Positions 1 to 15,800 of a DNA stretch of 31,813 bases are shown piece by piece. This DNA is from Beroe ovata (taxonomy: Eukaryota; Ctenophora; Nuda; Beroida; Beroidae). The stretch spans positions 454,596 through 486,408 of the forward strand of contig CAMPET010000005.1 in assembly GCA_946803715.1 (NCBI GenBank). The letters run 5' to 3'. The position numbers and the translations under genes were made by a program. Position 1 is the first letter of the stretch, and each line of letters starts with the position of its first letter. The notes below the pieces were generated by a model that saw only the letters and a program-made list of their open reading frames with translations, did no database searches and had not been told where the DNA came from.

Positions 1-29
1 TTTGTTTTGGTGTGTGTGTTTGTGTTTGG

Positions 30-77
<48 letters not shown>

Positions 78-104
78 TTGTGTTTGTGTGTGTGTTTGTG
101 CGTT
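1..104. repeat. GT microsatellite at left edge
   Basis: Imperfect (TG)n with TTTG interruptions from base 1 to about 104. The array probably continues outside the window. Confidence 0.95.
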
Positions 105-221
105 TGACGACAATTCGTAGGAAGTATATCATGTCGGATCTATTGTCACTGAAGTATTGTCAATATATGTATTAATCGCCAGCACAAGCAGTAGTTATAT
201 AGCAATGGTGTCTGGTGGGTG

Positions 222-546
222 TATATAAAAGCTTCGCGTATGTGAATAAAATTGTTTTGTGACGATCAGATGATGCTTCCAGCCAATCATGGCACGGCAA
301 AAAAGTCACGTGCCTGTCAAGATACTAGTAATCTAATCTATCTGCTCGATTGAGTCAACATCTCAAATTTGCACGTGGGGCGGAGGAAATTGAAGCATCT
401 CATTGAGATGAGAGCACGAGTGGGTGCGTGGTAGTCACGTGACTGAGCAGAACCGGTCGCGGTACGTGTAGTGCAAGGCACGTGCACAATAACGTGGCAT
501 TACAAAAGGGGGGAACTAAGTAATGGAAGTTCCTCGGTATATAAAG
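222..546 (+). promoter_or_regulatory. Promoter-like block: TATA boxes, CCAAT, four CACGTG
   Basis: TATATAAAA at 222-230, CCAAT at 283-287, CACGTG at 307-312, 372-377, 436-441 and 479-484, then TATATAAAG at 538-546. Four CACGTG motifs in under 180 bp is far above chance for a 6-mer. A plus-strand transcript could start near 565-575. The only open frame just after (about 620-871) resembles nothing I know. Confidence 0.4.
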
Positions 547-1106
547 TTAAAATGATGTAACTTCAATACTAGGTTTATTCATCATTATCTATGCGGTAGA
601 TCCGCAGTTATTCTTTTCATTGATACAGAATACCCAAAAATTTCGCGGTGAGCTGAATTACAAATCGTGCGCGAGGTTAGCAGACGATCCAAAAAAGGGG
701 TATGACGCACGCTTTCTCAATTGGTTCGCCTACACATATTCTACAAAAATACAGAAACTGCAAGTTGTCTATTTTGTTTTACTAAAAAATTATTGTTTTA
801 CAAAAAATCAAAAACTCTTACCTTCGGAGTCGGGAGGTATGGTGGTTCCAGGTAGGCATGGTAACGTATGAATCTGAAACAAAGGTGGTTTTAATTGGCT
901 GGCAACTATAATCAGATAAATTGTGTATCATTGAACTCAGAGATTTCCACTCGGTTTCTCGACAAGAGTTAACGTATTCGTGAAAAAGGATAAGGTATTG
1001 CTATCGAAAAGCCAGAAGAACTGGACGTCTCCGCTTTAGAGAGAAGACACAGGATCCTGGTAACAACAGTCATGATACCCTCACGCGTTATAAAAAACTC
1101 TCACGC

Positions 1107-1147
1107 GTTACCATGGCAACGCACACACCATGCGTTACCATGGCATC
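1107..1147. promoter_or_regulatory. RFX-type X-box pair
   Basis: GTTACCATGGCAAC (1107-1120) is a perfect X-box, and GTTACCATGGCATC (1134-1147) has one mismatch. CACGCGTTA and the X-box core form a short imperfect direct repeat here. A further near match, GTCGCTATGGCAAC, lies at 1321-1334. Confidence 0.5.
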
Positions 1148-4100
1148 GTACTCACACACCATGACGTAACGTGATATATATCTCCCCTTTTCTCACCTTG
1201 ATGCACGACATACATGAGACCTCATCCCGGTCGTTGCCCATCAAGTGACGACGATGATGAGTTGGTCGGGCAGCTGGCCTACTTCGTGACACCTTACATC
1301 CCGTACTTACTATAACAAGGGTCGCTATGGCAACGCGGCGTACACACGCGTGAGTGACACGTGTGTGTATCGGCGCACGTCGCACAACGTCCGACCAACT
1401 ACCTTGACATCAGCTGAGTGCCGTACTAGATAGAGGAAAGGGAGGATAAGGGAACTCAGCAATACATAGGTATCAAGAAGCATATGCATAAATGTTGTTT
1501 TTAAACTATGGAAAATGCCAATTGAGCAATTCATGGGACAGTGGTGTCAAGGAGTAAACAACAAATATGCATTTTGCATTTCGCCACAAATTCCACAATT
1601 AAAGGGGGCTTTAATAAATTGAGAAACAACCGTGTCAAACGCCAATCACCAAGATATTAGAATAGAAGACAAGTCAATGACTGGAAGACTTGACGTTTGA
1701 TCGATTCAAACTTTCTACAATCATGATCAAAAGCGATAAAATTCGTAGCGAACCTCACTCAGTAGAATTCACTCAGTAAAATTCACTTGGGAAACATCTT
1801 TTTCACGCCCACACACCCTTCATAGGCATGCTATCCAGTAAAGAGTTTACAGCATCGTATAGATACCAAATATGGTTTCAAAAAGGAGAGGTTCAAAGAG
1901 AATTCAGAATAGACTCCCTGCAATTTTGTCGGCATGAAGTCAGTGCGATTCTCTGATAGCCACATTGACAGTGAGTGAGTGGGATTTTCATAATAGAAAT
2001 GATGCCAGTTTAATATTTTGATTTCGATGAAATTAAACTTCCATTTAAATTCACGCCACCAATAACACTCTACAAAAGTTTTGTTACAAAACATATCTGA
2101 CAACTGAACAGCGCAGGAAAACATAGTACATAACACAGAACCGCAGAACACACAACACGTGCACAACACGTGCACAACACGTGCACAACGCACACTGGGT
2201 CAACACTCACCAGGAAGGAGGGACAACATGATGTCAGAGTTCTGATCACTTCACTCCACAGATTAGCCCTCATAGGGGCTCCGCCACCACTACAACAGAA
2301 TTAACTCCACCAAATTGCGAGGCCACCAACTACCAAGTCCGATTTTCGACCACCAAGTCGTCGTTCTCTCAACAGCAAGGTGAGAAGTATCCAATCAGAG
2401 ACTTGTCTATGAGCTTCAAGTAATATGAAGAGATGGTCGAACCAATTGCTATAATTTTAGGTTTTGGAGACGATGATAAATTGACAACAACGAAACTTGA
2501 AATGATCGGGAAAGCAAAATACGGATTCAAATCAATGCTGAGCCACGTGAAGACAAACACACCCAAAATCCAAATCTCGCGGGCAACCGATCATCGGCCT
2601 GTCCATTGTCCAATAAATCCAATAGTAGGATAATATCAACAGGTTGTACCGACATAGTGATGGCAAATTCACAACCAATTCCGATCTCTCTGTATATTCA
2701 GCTGGAATACTAATGAGTAATGAGATAATGCTGCAAACCAGCGCATGCAGTTGGTCAGACCATACAACAAAATATACCATGTCTGTCAAGGATACTACCT
2801 AACAAAAGCTGTATAACTAGTGATCATCCATTATAAGGACAGAGACCAATCAGAGAGAGGGAAATGGGCACGAATGCTGCAATGAACTGTTTTCATCATA
2901 ACATCAGGGATCATTCTTATACCGACAGTGAAGATGCATTGGTTAGGATGTTGCTCCTGCATTGATGGGCCGTATAGTGAACGTGCGGCATATATCAGGA
3001 GATGAGGATCTGCTCCCCCATCTACCCAACCAAAGATACAGACAAAGGAGAAATAGTTCCACTCGAAAACAATGGTTTAGTCCCTACTATACTTCATCAG
3101 GCATAGAGATATACCTGTATCAACGCTCGATTGAAGCACCAATAACAACTACAACAACAACAACAAAATTCTGTGTAGAACGTGTATAACATTGTACTAG
3201 CCTCACTGAATCAACAAACTTCACATAATTATTACTATCATTAGCGAATCATGACAGTCATTTTCTTCAACCAAATTTTCAGTGTTCATGAGTGTAGGTG
3301 GTGTCAAAGTCCAATAGGAGTTGGAAGTGGTCAATCATGGCGCCAGTTCATGTCAATTGAAGGAAAGTGGTGTGAAGATGAAGTGGTGTCAAACCGAGAC
3401 AAATGAAGTGGTGTCAAATACAGAAAGTGCAGTTCATGAAAGCAAGTGACGCGACGATCTGAGTCGTGACACAGATTTTCATGAGAAAAGGCGGCCACAC
3501 ATCACAGACCGTGCAAAACTCGTTCTTGATTGAGAAGTACTCAGGTCACAAGTTCACACTGCAATATTATAGGCCTACTTTCTTGAGGCCTCCTTTCTTG
3601 AGTTATGATCGTGCAGCTGATATATACCGCGTGTATTCTGCAATCCGAGAGTTCCTAAGAAGGTGAGAAGTGTGCTTCTCAAGTATTGCGATAATTGAGA
3701 TTAAGTAATTGGATAATTGGTTGGTGTAGACATTCAAAAAGGAGCGCACTTGATATTGCACTGTGGTAAACCACTAGGCTGCATGAAAGTGAGCCGAATA
3801 AGGCAAAACAAGACCGAATAAGACCATAACTGAGACATATTAACCGGGACTGATGTTGCCAGATACATGTGTCTGCGTTTGGGTACATGGGTGCGTGGGT
3901 GTATTCCGCATGGGTGTGTCTTGTGTAAGATTGTGTCAGCAATCGTTATTGTAACGCGCTGTCTATCTCAATTTCTCTTGCGCTACACTGAAACGGAGTT
4001 TTTGAACAGCCTGTAACATGGTGGGTGTTCAATAAAAACATCAAAAAGCAGGGTAGAAGAAGTAGAAAAAGCAGTGTGCTTGCTCCATACAGAGTATCCG

Positions 4101-4719
4101 GAGTGCGCGCGCGTAGCTTGCGACAACTACCATTGCGGAACTCTCTCACTGTATAATATTATTGCTTTACCTTATAAGGATTAAATGGCTTGACCTTCAT
4201 TAAATCAAACAGCAGGAGCCCGAACGGAGTGTGTGTGTGTGTGTGTGTGTGTGTGCGCTTGTGCATGGTTGAGGAATGAGGATGAAGGTTTTGGTCACTC
4301 TTCGGATGAAGAGCTCCCTTTCGTGTCAGCAAGTTCAAGAAAATATTTTCAAGGGGTCAGAATTGAGATGACAATTAGAGGGCGGTTCAATGGCCTATGT
4401 TTGGCACCACAAAGAGAGTTGAACAAGACGAACAAGAACTAAACACACGCAAATCTAAATACGATAAATATAAGGCGGTCATTATGCCAATTATCTCATC
4501 AAGGAGAATTAGAGTGGGGATCTTAACTCTTTCCTAGTCCGGTTACTCCGATTACTCATCGTTTATATTGGTGGATTTAAACCTATCCACATACTGCATA
4601 CAAACACAGAGGAATCACTCACACACATACACAATATATTGAGCCATCAGTCTAGCACGAAATTATAACCTGTTTAGAGGTGACATAAATTTCAACAAGT
4701 TGTGCAATGTCGTCATAAT

Positions 4720-5319
4720 TCAATGAAGTCGGGTGTTGAACGTAATTACAACAACAGCTGAAGTAATCAGTATGGAGACAAACTGAGAGATAAGATGACG
4801 TATCGGTATATACGACACCATTATCCTTCCTATGAATTCTAATTCAGGAGATACAGGAGAAAGAGGTAGATGGAACCTGTAAAGAGTCTCGTCACAAAAT
4901 GTATCACAAAAAATTGCCAACACCAGTGAATATGTCCTGATTCGCACGTCACAGGAGCAAATGATATTGGGAATTCGCACAGAATTTTTGCGAGATAAGA
5001 CACCCGATATAAACCCTTGGCCTCGTTGTACACTGGTGTTGCCTTGTCTGTCCGTATAATGTATTCTGCGTTTGTACTTGTGTTTCGTCTGTGTGACCTG
5101 GTTTGCGTTCTGGTTTGTCTCGCCATATGGCACAGATACACAGATATACTGCATGAAAGTATGTATTAGATTTCGCTTGACCCGATTACTCCGATTGCAA
5201 TTCCTCGCAGAGCGTAATGATGAGTACGAATACAGTCGCAATACGAACGGTATAAAACCACTTCTGACAACACACAAACACATACGAAGCATATTTCGAC
5301 ACAACTGACAACGCATCAA
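4720..5319 (-). CDS. Unassigned 199-codon open frame
   Basis: The longest uninterrupted, gap-free frame in the window, starting MMRCQLCRNMLRMCLCVVRS and ending ITSAVVVITFNTRLH. It is rich in Cys, Arg and Ser with a hydrophobic tail, and resembles no family I know. A shorter open frame also runs on the opposite strand. It could be a chance frame, an unspliced single-exon gene or a decayed element. No splice or promoter evidence. Confidence 0.15.
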   Translation of the reverse strand: MMRCQLCRNMLRMCLCVVRSGFIPFVLRLYSYSSLRSARNCNRSNRVKRNLIHTFMQYICVSVPYGETNQNANQVTQTKHKYKRRIHYTDRQGNTSVQRGQGFISGVLSRKNSVRIPNIICSCDVRIRTYSLVLAIFCDTFCDETLYRFHLPLSPVSPELEFIGRIMVSYIPIRHLISQFVSILITSAVVVITFNTRLH

Positions 5320-7683
5320 ATAAAATAGAGAGCGAGGGAGAGATGAATTTCGAATTTACCGCGACCCTTGTTACAAATGATGATGACGGCAACAACTCAT
5401 GCAGCTAGGGTGTGTAAAGCCACATAAGTACGCTCGCCGTATACTTAGAGTTACTCGTCGGAATAGCTCGTCATACATTGTTAGAAACGTGCGAAAGTTC
5501 ATTTTGATCATCGTAGGTGTTCCGTACCAAGACATAAGAACATCAACATATGGGGTGATGAAATCAGAGAATATATTCACGGCAAAATTGATGTTATTTA
5601 TTTAGGAATAAATGCATACTGACCTCGAAGCAAAAGAGTGGTGGCATAGTGAGCTGAGAGAGAGAGGAGCGAACTTCTTGCGTTGGAGTGGAACTTTATG
5701 AAGGAGCAGCACGGCTATAGATCACCGGATGCGTGACAAACTTTACGAAGGAGCACAAGTGAGAGAGAGATATATACAAGAAAGTGACCAAATCTTACTG
5801 AGAGCTGGTAGAAGTGATAGAGAGAGAGTGTGTGTGTGTATAGTGGAAGATGACAGAACCGCGCGTTATACGTGTCGTAACACACGGATGTTTTGGGAAG
5901 TAAGTAACATGATATTATAGGGTGAGAGTCAGTCAGGATATTTTCTATTGGCTCTAAAACCCCGTGTGTATAATATAAGACATGCTAAATATTCATCGCA
6001 TATATAATGTGGGTATAATGTGGGTACGAAATGAATGTGACATGGACTTGTCTTACAAGAGACAAATATTTGTAACGTTATTTTGTCATATGGCTTTTCT
6101 AACTATGTAGGTAGCATGTTTATTGTTTATAACACGTACGTACAAGAAATAACCGAAATTTCGGATCTGTCAAGTGGATGATATGAAATGCTAAACCACC
6201 AAAAAATTCTTGGAGACCGAGAATTTTCTTGTTTAAGGAGGAGTAAACAGAATATCAAATGTCGCTGATATGTCGAGCCGGTGACACTTCTGTTGCCCCA
6301 TTTCCCTAATCGTCCGTAGTTATTCCATCAGTTTGAACATTTACTGCTAAAAATAGGTAGATACTTTGTGCAACATAATCGGTGGAAACCCCCGTGCTCC
6401 AGTCACCATAATATCCCAATATTATAATTTTCGGTGTGATATAATCAGAAACTGCGTGTTTGAGCGACTTGTGTGATTTGATTGAAGTATGATAATCGCA
6501 TAGCAACATTTGCGTGAGGTGGGTGGTTAGGAGTCGAACTTTCCCCGTATATTATGACCATGATTATTCCATATAAGGGCATACACCAGTACCCATGAAA
6601 CATTTGAAACAGCGCCGAGGGTTTGCTTTTAACTTTTCAACACCACTTTCAACGTGTGAGGTACAAGGATGGTTGAGATAGTTAAAGACAAACCTAACAC
6701 CATGTGTCAACACTCAACTGACTGTTACACTCATGAGTTACAATATGACGTGATGATCTGTAGTGACTAGTGACGTGAGAATAATCTGTCAGTGACTGTG
6801 AGAAATGTACGTGTTCACTCTTTTACAACTTTGTTCGCGAGAGTGATTGAATTCTGGCAACGGGATTCGGGAATAATCACATAGAGCAAGAGGAATGTCA
6901 AACATAATTCAATCAATTACCTGAATTCTATAATCATAACTCTCGACAGCTCTATAAATAGCAAATGTCTACAGTAGCGTCAAAATTACAAATTTCCAGC
7001 TATGGATGACAGTTCGAACGACAAACGCATTAAGCAATCGGTCACGCACACTTTGACACATCACGCACAAATGTGGCACATTCGGTCACAACCGACACAT
7101 GATAGTGTGTAGCGCGCATGTAATAAACCCAAATCTGAGAATGATTTACGCGCGCACGAACGAAATAATTACGCGATCGATCGAATAAATGCTGGTACAC
7201 ATCAAATGGGGCACACATCTGAGGCTTTATAGATTTTCGGGGTGAAAAGCTACACCAAGTCACTGGTCACTTGTCCAAAATTGAATCTTGATTCCAAAAT
7301 TCTACTCTCCCCTTTAACGGAAAACTGTTTCGTGCTACCCTCTTCATTGAATAACCTCGTACAATGAATAAATTGTCAAGAGAGCTTCATATCATTGGTC
7401 TAATCAAAATACGAGTTGTGATAGTCAAATCTACCTGAGTCCTTCAACTGTCTACCAAAATTTTCATCGCTTTTCCCTAAAAATGACCTTGCAAGCTCGT
7501 TTTCTTTCTTTACTGATTATCATCGATATTAGATATCCCCTTTTGTCGTCACAATTGACTACTGGACGATATTTCACTTTTGAAAACGTGAGACCAACCT
7601 AAATTTCGGAAAGTGGCGAGAATAAAACAGGAAAATGCCCAAACACTAGTACAAGGGAGACTATGAGCTTGGTGTTCATGCGT
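5320..7683. other. No recognised gene
   Basis: AT-rich sequence with short GA and GT tracts near 5818-5841. No coding exon pattern with matching splice sites and protein-like sequence was found on either strand. Confidence 0.6.
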
Positions 7684-7881
7684 TCATGAAGCAAAATGAT
7701 GCAGCGAATGAATATATGTGCGTGTCCACGGTTTTGTCATGAAGCTTAAGGGATAATCATTTCCCTTAAACCAGTCCATTTTAGGTATAAACACTTTTCT
7801 ACCCTCCAAGTCGAGGACCCTGAATATGTAAGTAGCTAGGTATCTACCCGCTGCATGATCGCCTTCGATAAGAGGAGCCAT
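7684..7881 (-). CDS. Possible short coding fragment, function unknown
   Basis: Open frame MAPLIEGDHAAGRYLATYIF then RVLDLEGRKVFIPKMDWFKG then NDYPLSFMTKPW, to TGA. Its residue mix looks protein-like and the frame remains open upstream of the ATG for about 14 codons. It lies about 120 bp upstream of the AHCY start, in the opposite direction. No family recognised; it may be a remnant. Confidence 0.2.
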   Translation of the reverse strand: MAPLIEGDHAAGRYLATYIFRVLDLEGRKVFIPKMDWFKGNDYPLSFMTKPWTRTYIHSLHHFAS

Positions 7882-7976
7882 CGATCTACAGTTTTTACTT
7901 TTTTGTCGAGACCTATTTTAGGCATAGTGTGGTATGTTTAGCAAAACAGAGATCGAAAATATACAAGATTAAGATG

Positions 7977-7983
7977 TATAAAA
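7977..7983 (+). promoter_or_regulatory. TATA-like box upstream of AHCY
   Basis: TATAAAA lies 23-29 nt before the AHCY start codon. If used in the usual way, transcription would start almost at the ATG, which implies a very short leader. This is inference from motif and position only. Confidence 0.35.
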
Positions 7984-8005
7984 CATCTCGAACTGTCAGA
8001 GGTAT

Positions 8006-12795
<4,790 letters not shown>

Positions 12796-12866
12796 TCCCA
12801 TAAAGAGAAGTGGAGATGGGGTATGTGACTGAGAAACATATTGTGGAGTGAGCTCAGCAGACTATA

Positions 12867-12881
12867 TCAAGACAATTTCTC
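12867..12881 (-). CDS. Possible last exon with stop
   Basis: After a strong pyrimidine tract ending TGTATTAG, GAG AAA TTG TCT TGA would end the protein with EKLS. The alternative is an acceptor at ATATCATTTCAG followed at once by TAA (near 13110). Either gives almost the same protein. The end is therefore uncertain by a few residues. Confidence 0.3.
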   Translation of the reverse strand, partial: EKLS

Positions 12882-15800
12882 CTAATACAGAGGAAAGGGA
12901 GAGAAGAAGGGGAGATTGTCATTGAGTGATCAACAGAGAGGAGATTATCAGTTGACAATTAGTGGACATGATGCCACTGTTACCGTGAACAATACATGTA
13001 TGCCATCTTGAGTGGCATATAGGGCACGGAATCACACGTACAATTATTGTCATCCAATGGTATCGATATCGGAGAAGTTAATGAGATGCACTCTCAGATT
13101 ACTGAAATGATATCGTGTGCCGATTTTTAATCATTTTTCGTGTTTTTCAACATATGACTCTGACGAGAAACCAAGTGGTTATTTATGTGGAAAGAAACCT
13201 ATCTGCATGGATTTAATCAGTGGGAATCGAATGTGAACTCACGTTATGCTCCTTTTGTTTTCTTATCCTATCAACACCACTTGCACGCTCGCCAATCGCC
13301 TGGAAAAATTGTTATTCAGGATTGTATCCCCACACAACTTAACGGAAAATGTCAAAAATTTCGACCATTTACATGTTTTTCCGAAAACTAATCTAAAATG
13401 CGATCCACCCCACCAACCAATTATCGTGAGTTTAGCGTTATATACGTACGTTCTTCCAGACGTCCTTGCTGTCTGCAGTCTTTGCACGGAGAACGTACGT
13501 ATCACCGTGTATCACCTTATCACCGTCAGCAGGCTGGAGAGGGGGTACCAGGTGACCATCACACCAAGAGGTGTTACCATAGCGACAGGTGCTACCATGG
13601 TGACATACACTATCATTGTTATGACAGGAATTTATGAGAATTAGGAAGCATATGGACTGTGAAATACCCAACGTCGAGAATACCCAAATTATACCTCGGT
13701 ATTCAAAAGTGGGAATAAGTCCCACTTCTCAGAACTCACCAAAGTAGCTACGACCGTTATGTGAAACTCTGTACCATCGTCGCACGTGAAGTCTTGTATC
13801 ATGATTTGTGAGAGGAACATGGGTTCCTGGACGACCTTCAGGTGCTGCCCCACTTCCTTCGTGAGGAGGAGGAGATCGGTGAAGAGCATAGCGTACACCT
13901 GGGCAAGGAAATACTTGTTACTAATTGTTACTAATTGTTACTAAGTTTTTATAAGTAACAACTCATCGGGAAATCATCATTTCTTCTCAGATGTGAGATT
14001 AGAAAACGCGTGACATACAGCAGCTCAGGGAAGCGAGATAGGGTCAAAATTCGATCAGGAAACGATTCAGCGTCCAAAAATACACGGGAATCAATGCTAT
14101 TTGATTGAAAAGGGGACAAAATAATTTGTTCGAATTTCTGATATCAGCATCGGTGGAAATAAAAGTGAGTGATCCCACAATTTTATACTTCGATTTTGAG
14201 GGTCTCCAATGGATACTTTTCTGTCACTCACGACATAAATTTTCTGTCAATTCATCTCTCCTACTATCACGCTACAAGTATCAGCCCTTGCTATCATCAT
14301 GTGAAGTTCATACTCGCCGTAAAACCACGCCTAAATCACGATTTCAAACCCGTGGGAAGCATCACTCGCAGAATCACGAAAATCAATGGGACACACCGTC
14401 ACACCAACGACCAAAATTTTTTTCACCACACAAAAAGTGGTAATAGGTGTTTCTAGCCTATTTTTTGACGTAGAATCCGAATCTGGAGGAATTTTCGGGC
14501 TAGCTCATCAGGAAAACAGCAAGAATCACGATTTCTTCTCATATGTTAGGTTAGAAGTTGCATGACATACAGCCGCTCAGGGAAGCGAGATAGGGTCAAA
14601 ATTCGATCAGGAATCGATTCAGCGTCCAAAAATACATAGGAATCAATGCTATTTGATTGAAAATGGAACAAAATAATTTGTTCGAATTTCTGATATCAGC
14701 ATCGGTGGAAATACAAGTGAGTGATCCCACACTTCGATTTTGACTTTTCCGTCACTCACAACAAAAATTTTCTGTCAATTCATCTCTCCTACTATCACGC
14801 TACAAGTATCAGCCCTTGCTATCATCATGTGAAGTTCATACTCGCCGTAAAACCACGCCCAAATCACGATTTCAAACCCGTGGGAAGCATCACTCGCAAA
14901 ATCACGAAAATCAATGGGACACACCAACGACCAAAATTTTTTTCACCACACAAAAAGTGGTAATAGGTGTTTCTAGCCTATTTTTTGACGTAGAATCCGA
15001 ATCTGGAGGAATTTTCGGGCTAGCTCATCAGGAAAACAGCAAGAATCACGATTTCTTCTCATATGTTAGGTTAGAAGTTGCATGACATACAGCCGCTCAG
15101 GGAAGCGAGATAGGGTCAAAATTCGATCAGGAATCGATTCAGCGTCCAAAAAAACATAGGAATCAATGCTATTTGATTGAAAATGGAACAAAATAATTTG
15201 TTCGAATTTCTGATATCAGCATCGGTGGAAATACAAGTGAGTGATCCCACATTTTTATACTTCGATTTTGAGGGTCTCCAATGGATACTTTTCTGTCACT
15301 CACAACAAAAATTTTCTGTCAATTCATCTCTCCTACTATCACGCTACAAGTATCAGCCCTAGCTATCATCATGTGAAGTTCATACTCGCCGTAAAACCAC
15401 GCCCAAATCGCGATTTCAAATCCGTGGGAAGCATCACTCGCAAAATCACGAAAATCAATGGGACACACCTACGACCAAAATTTTTTTCACCACACGAAAA
15501 GTGATAATAGGTGTTTCTAGCCTATTTTTTGACGTAGAATCCGAATCTCGAGGAATTTTCGGGCTAGCTCATCAGGAAAACAGCAAAAATCACAATTTCT
15601 TCTCAAAAACCATCAAAAAACAACTGAATTGAGCTACCTACAGACTCTAAGAGATCAATTGAATGTAAAAATAGAACCTTGTGTTTCTTCTTCTTTTCCA
15701 ATTTGTACAAACTCCCTTCGTGAACCAGCGCTCGGTTTCCTTCCTTTATTGGGAATGGCTGCGGAGGGGGCGTCGAAATTAATGAACTCAGGTGAATCAT

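Larger units (their letters stand above)
105..4719. other. No recognised gene; motifs and short repeats
   Basis: Apart from the promoter-like block and X-boxes I see no gene. Contents: three 11-bp tandem units carrying CACGTG at 2154-2188, an ACAACA tract near 3145-3168, a duplicated TTTCTTGAGGCCT segment near 3575-3600, minus-orientation copies of the TGACACCAC motif at 3296-3416, and (GT)n at 4229-4255. An exon-like stretch ending at AGAAG|GTGAGA (3664) could encode YDRAADIYRVYSAIREFLRR, but has no support beyond its donor and a possible acceptor TTTCTTGAG. Confidence 0.6.

Noticed and set aside
14105-15504. Three similar open frames (NLFEFLISASVEI type) in the intronic repeat
   Set aside because: Their similarity comes from duplication of the DNA; they lie antisense in an intron, with indels that change frame between copies.
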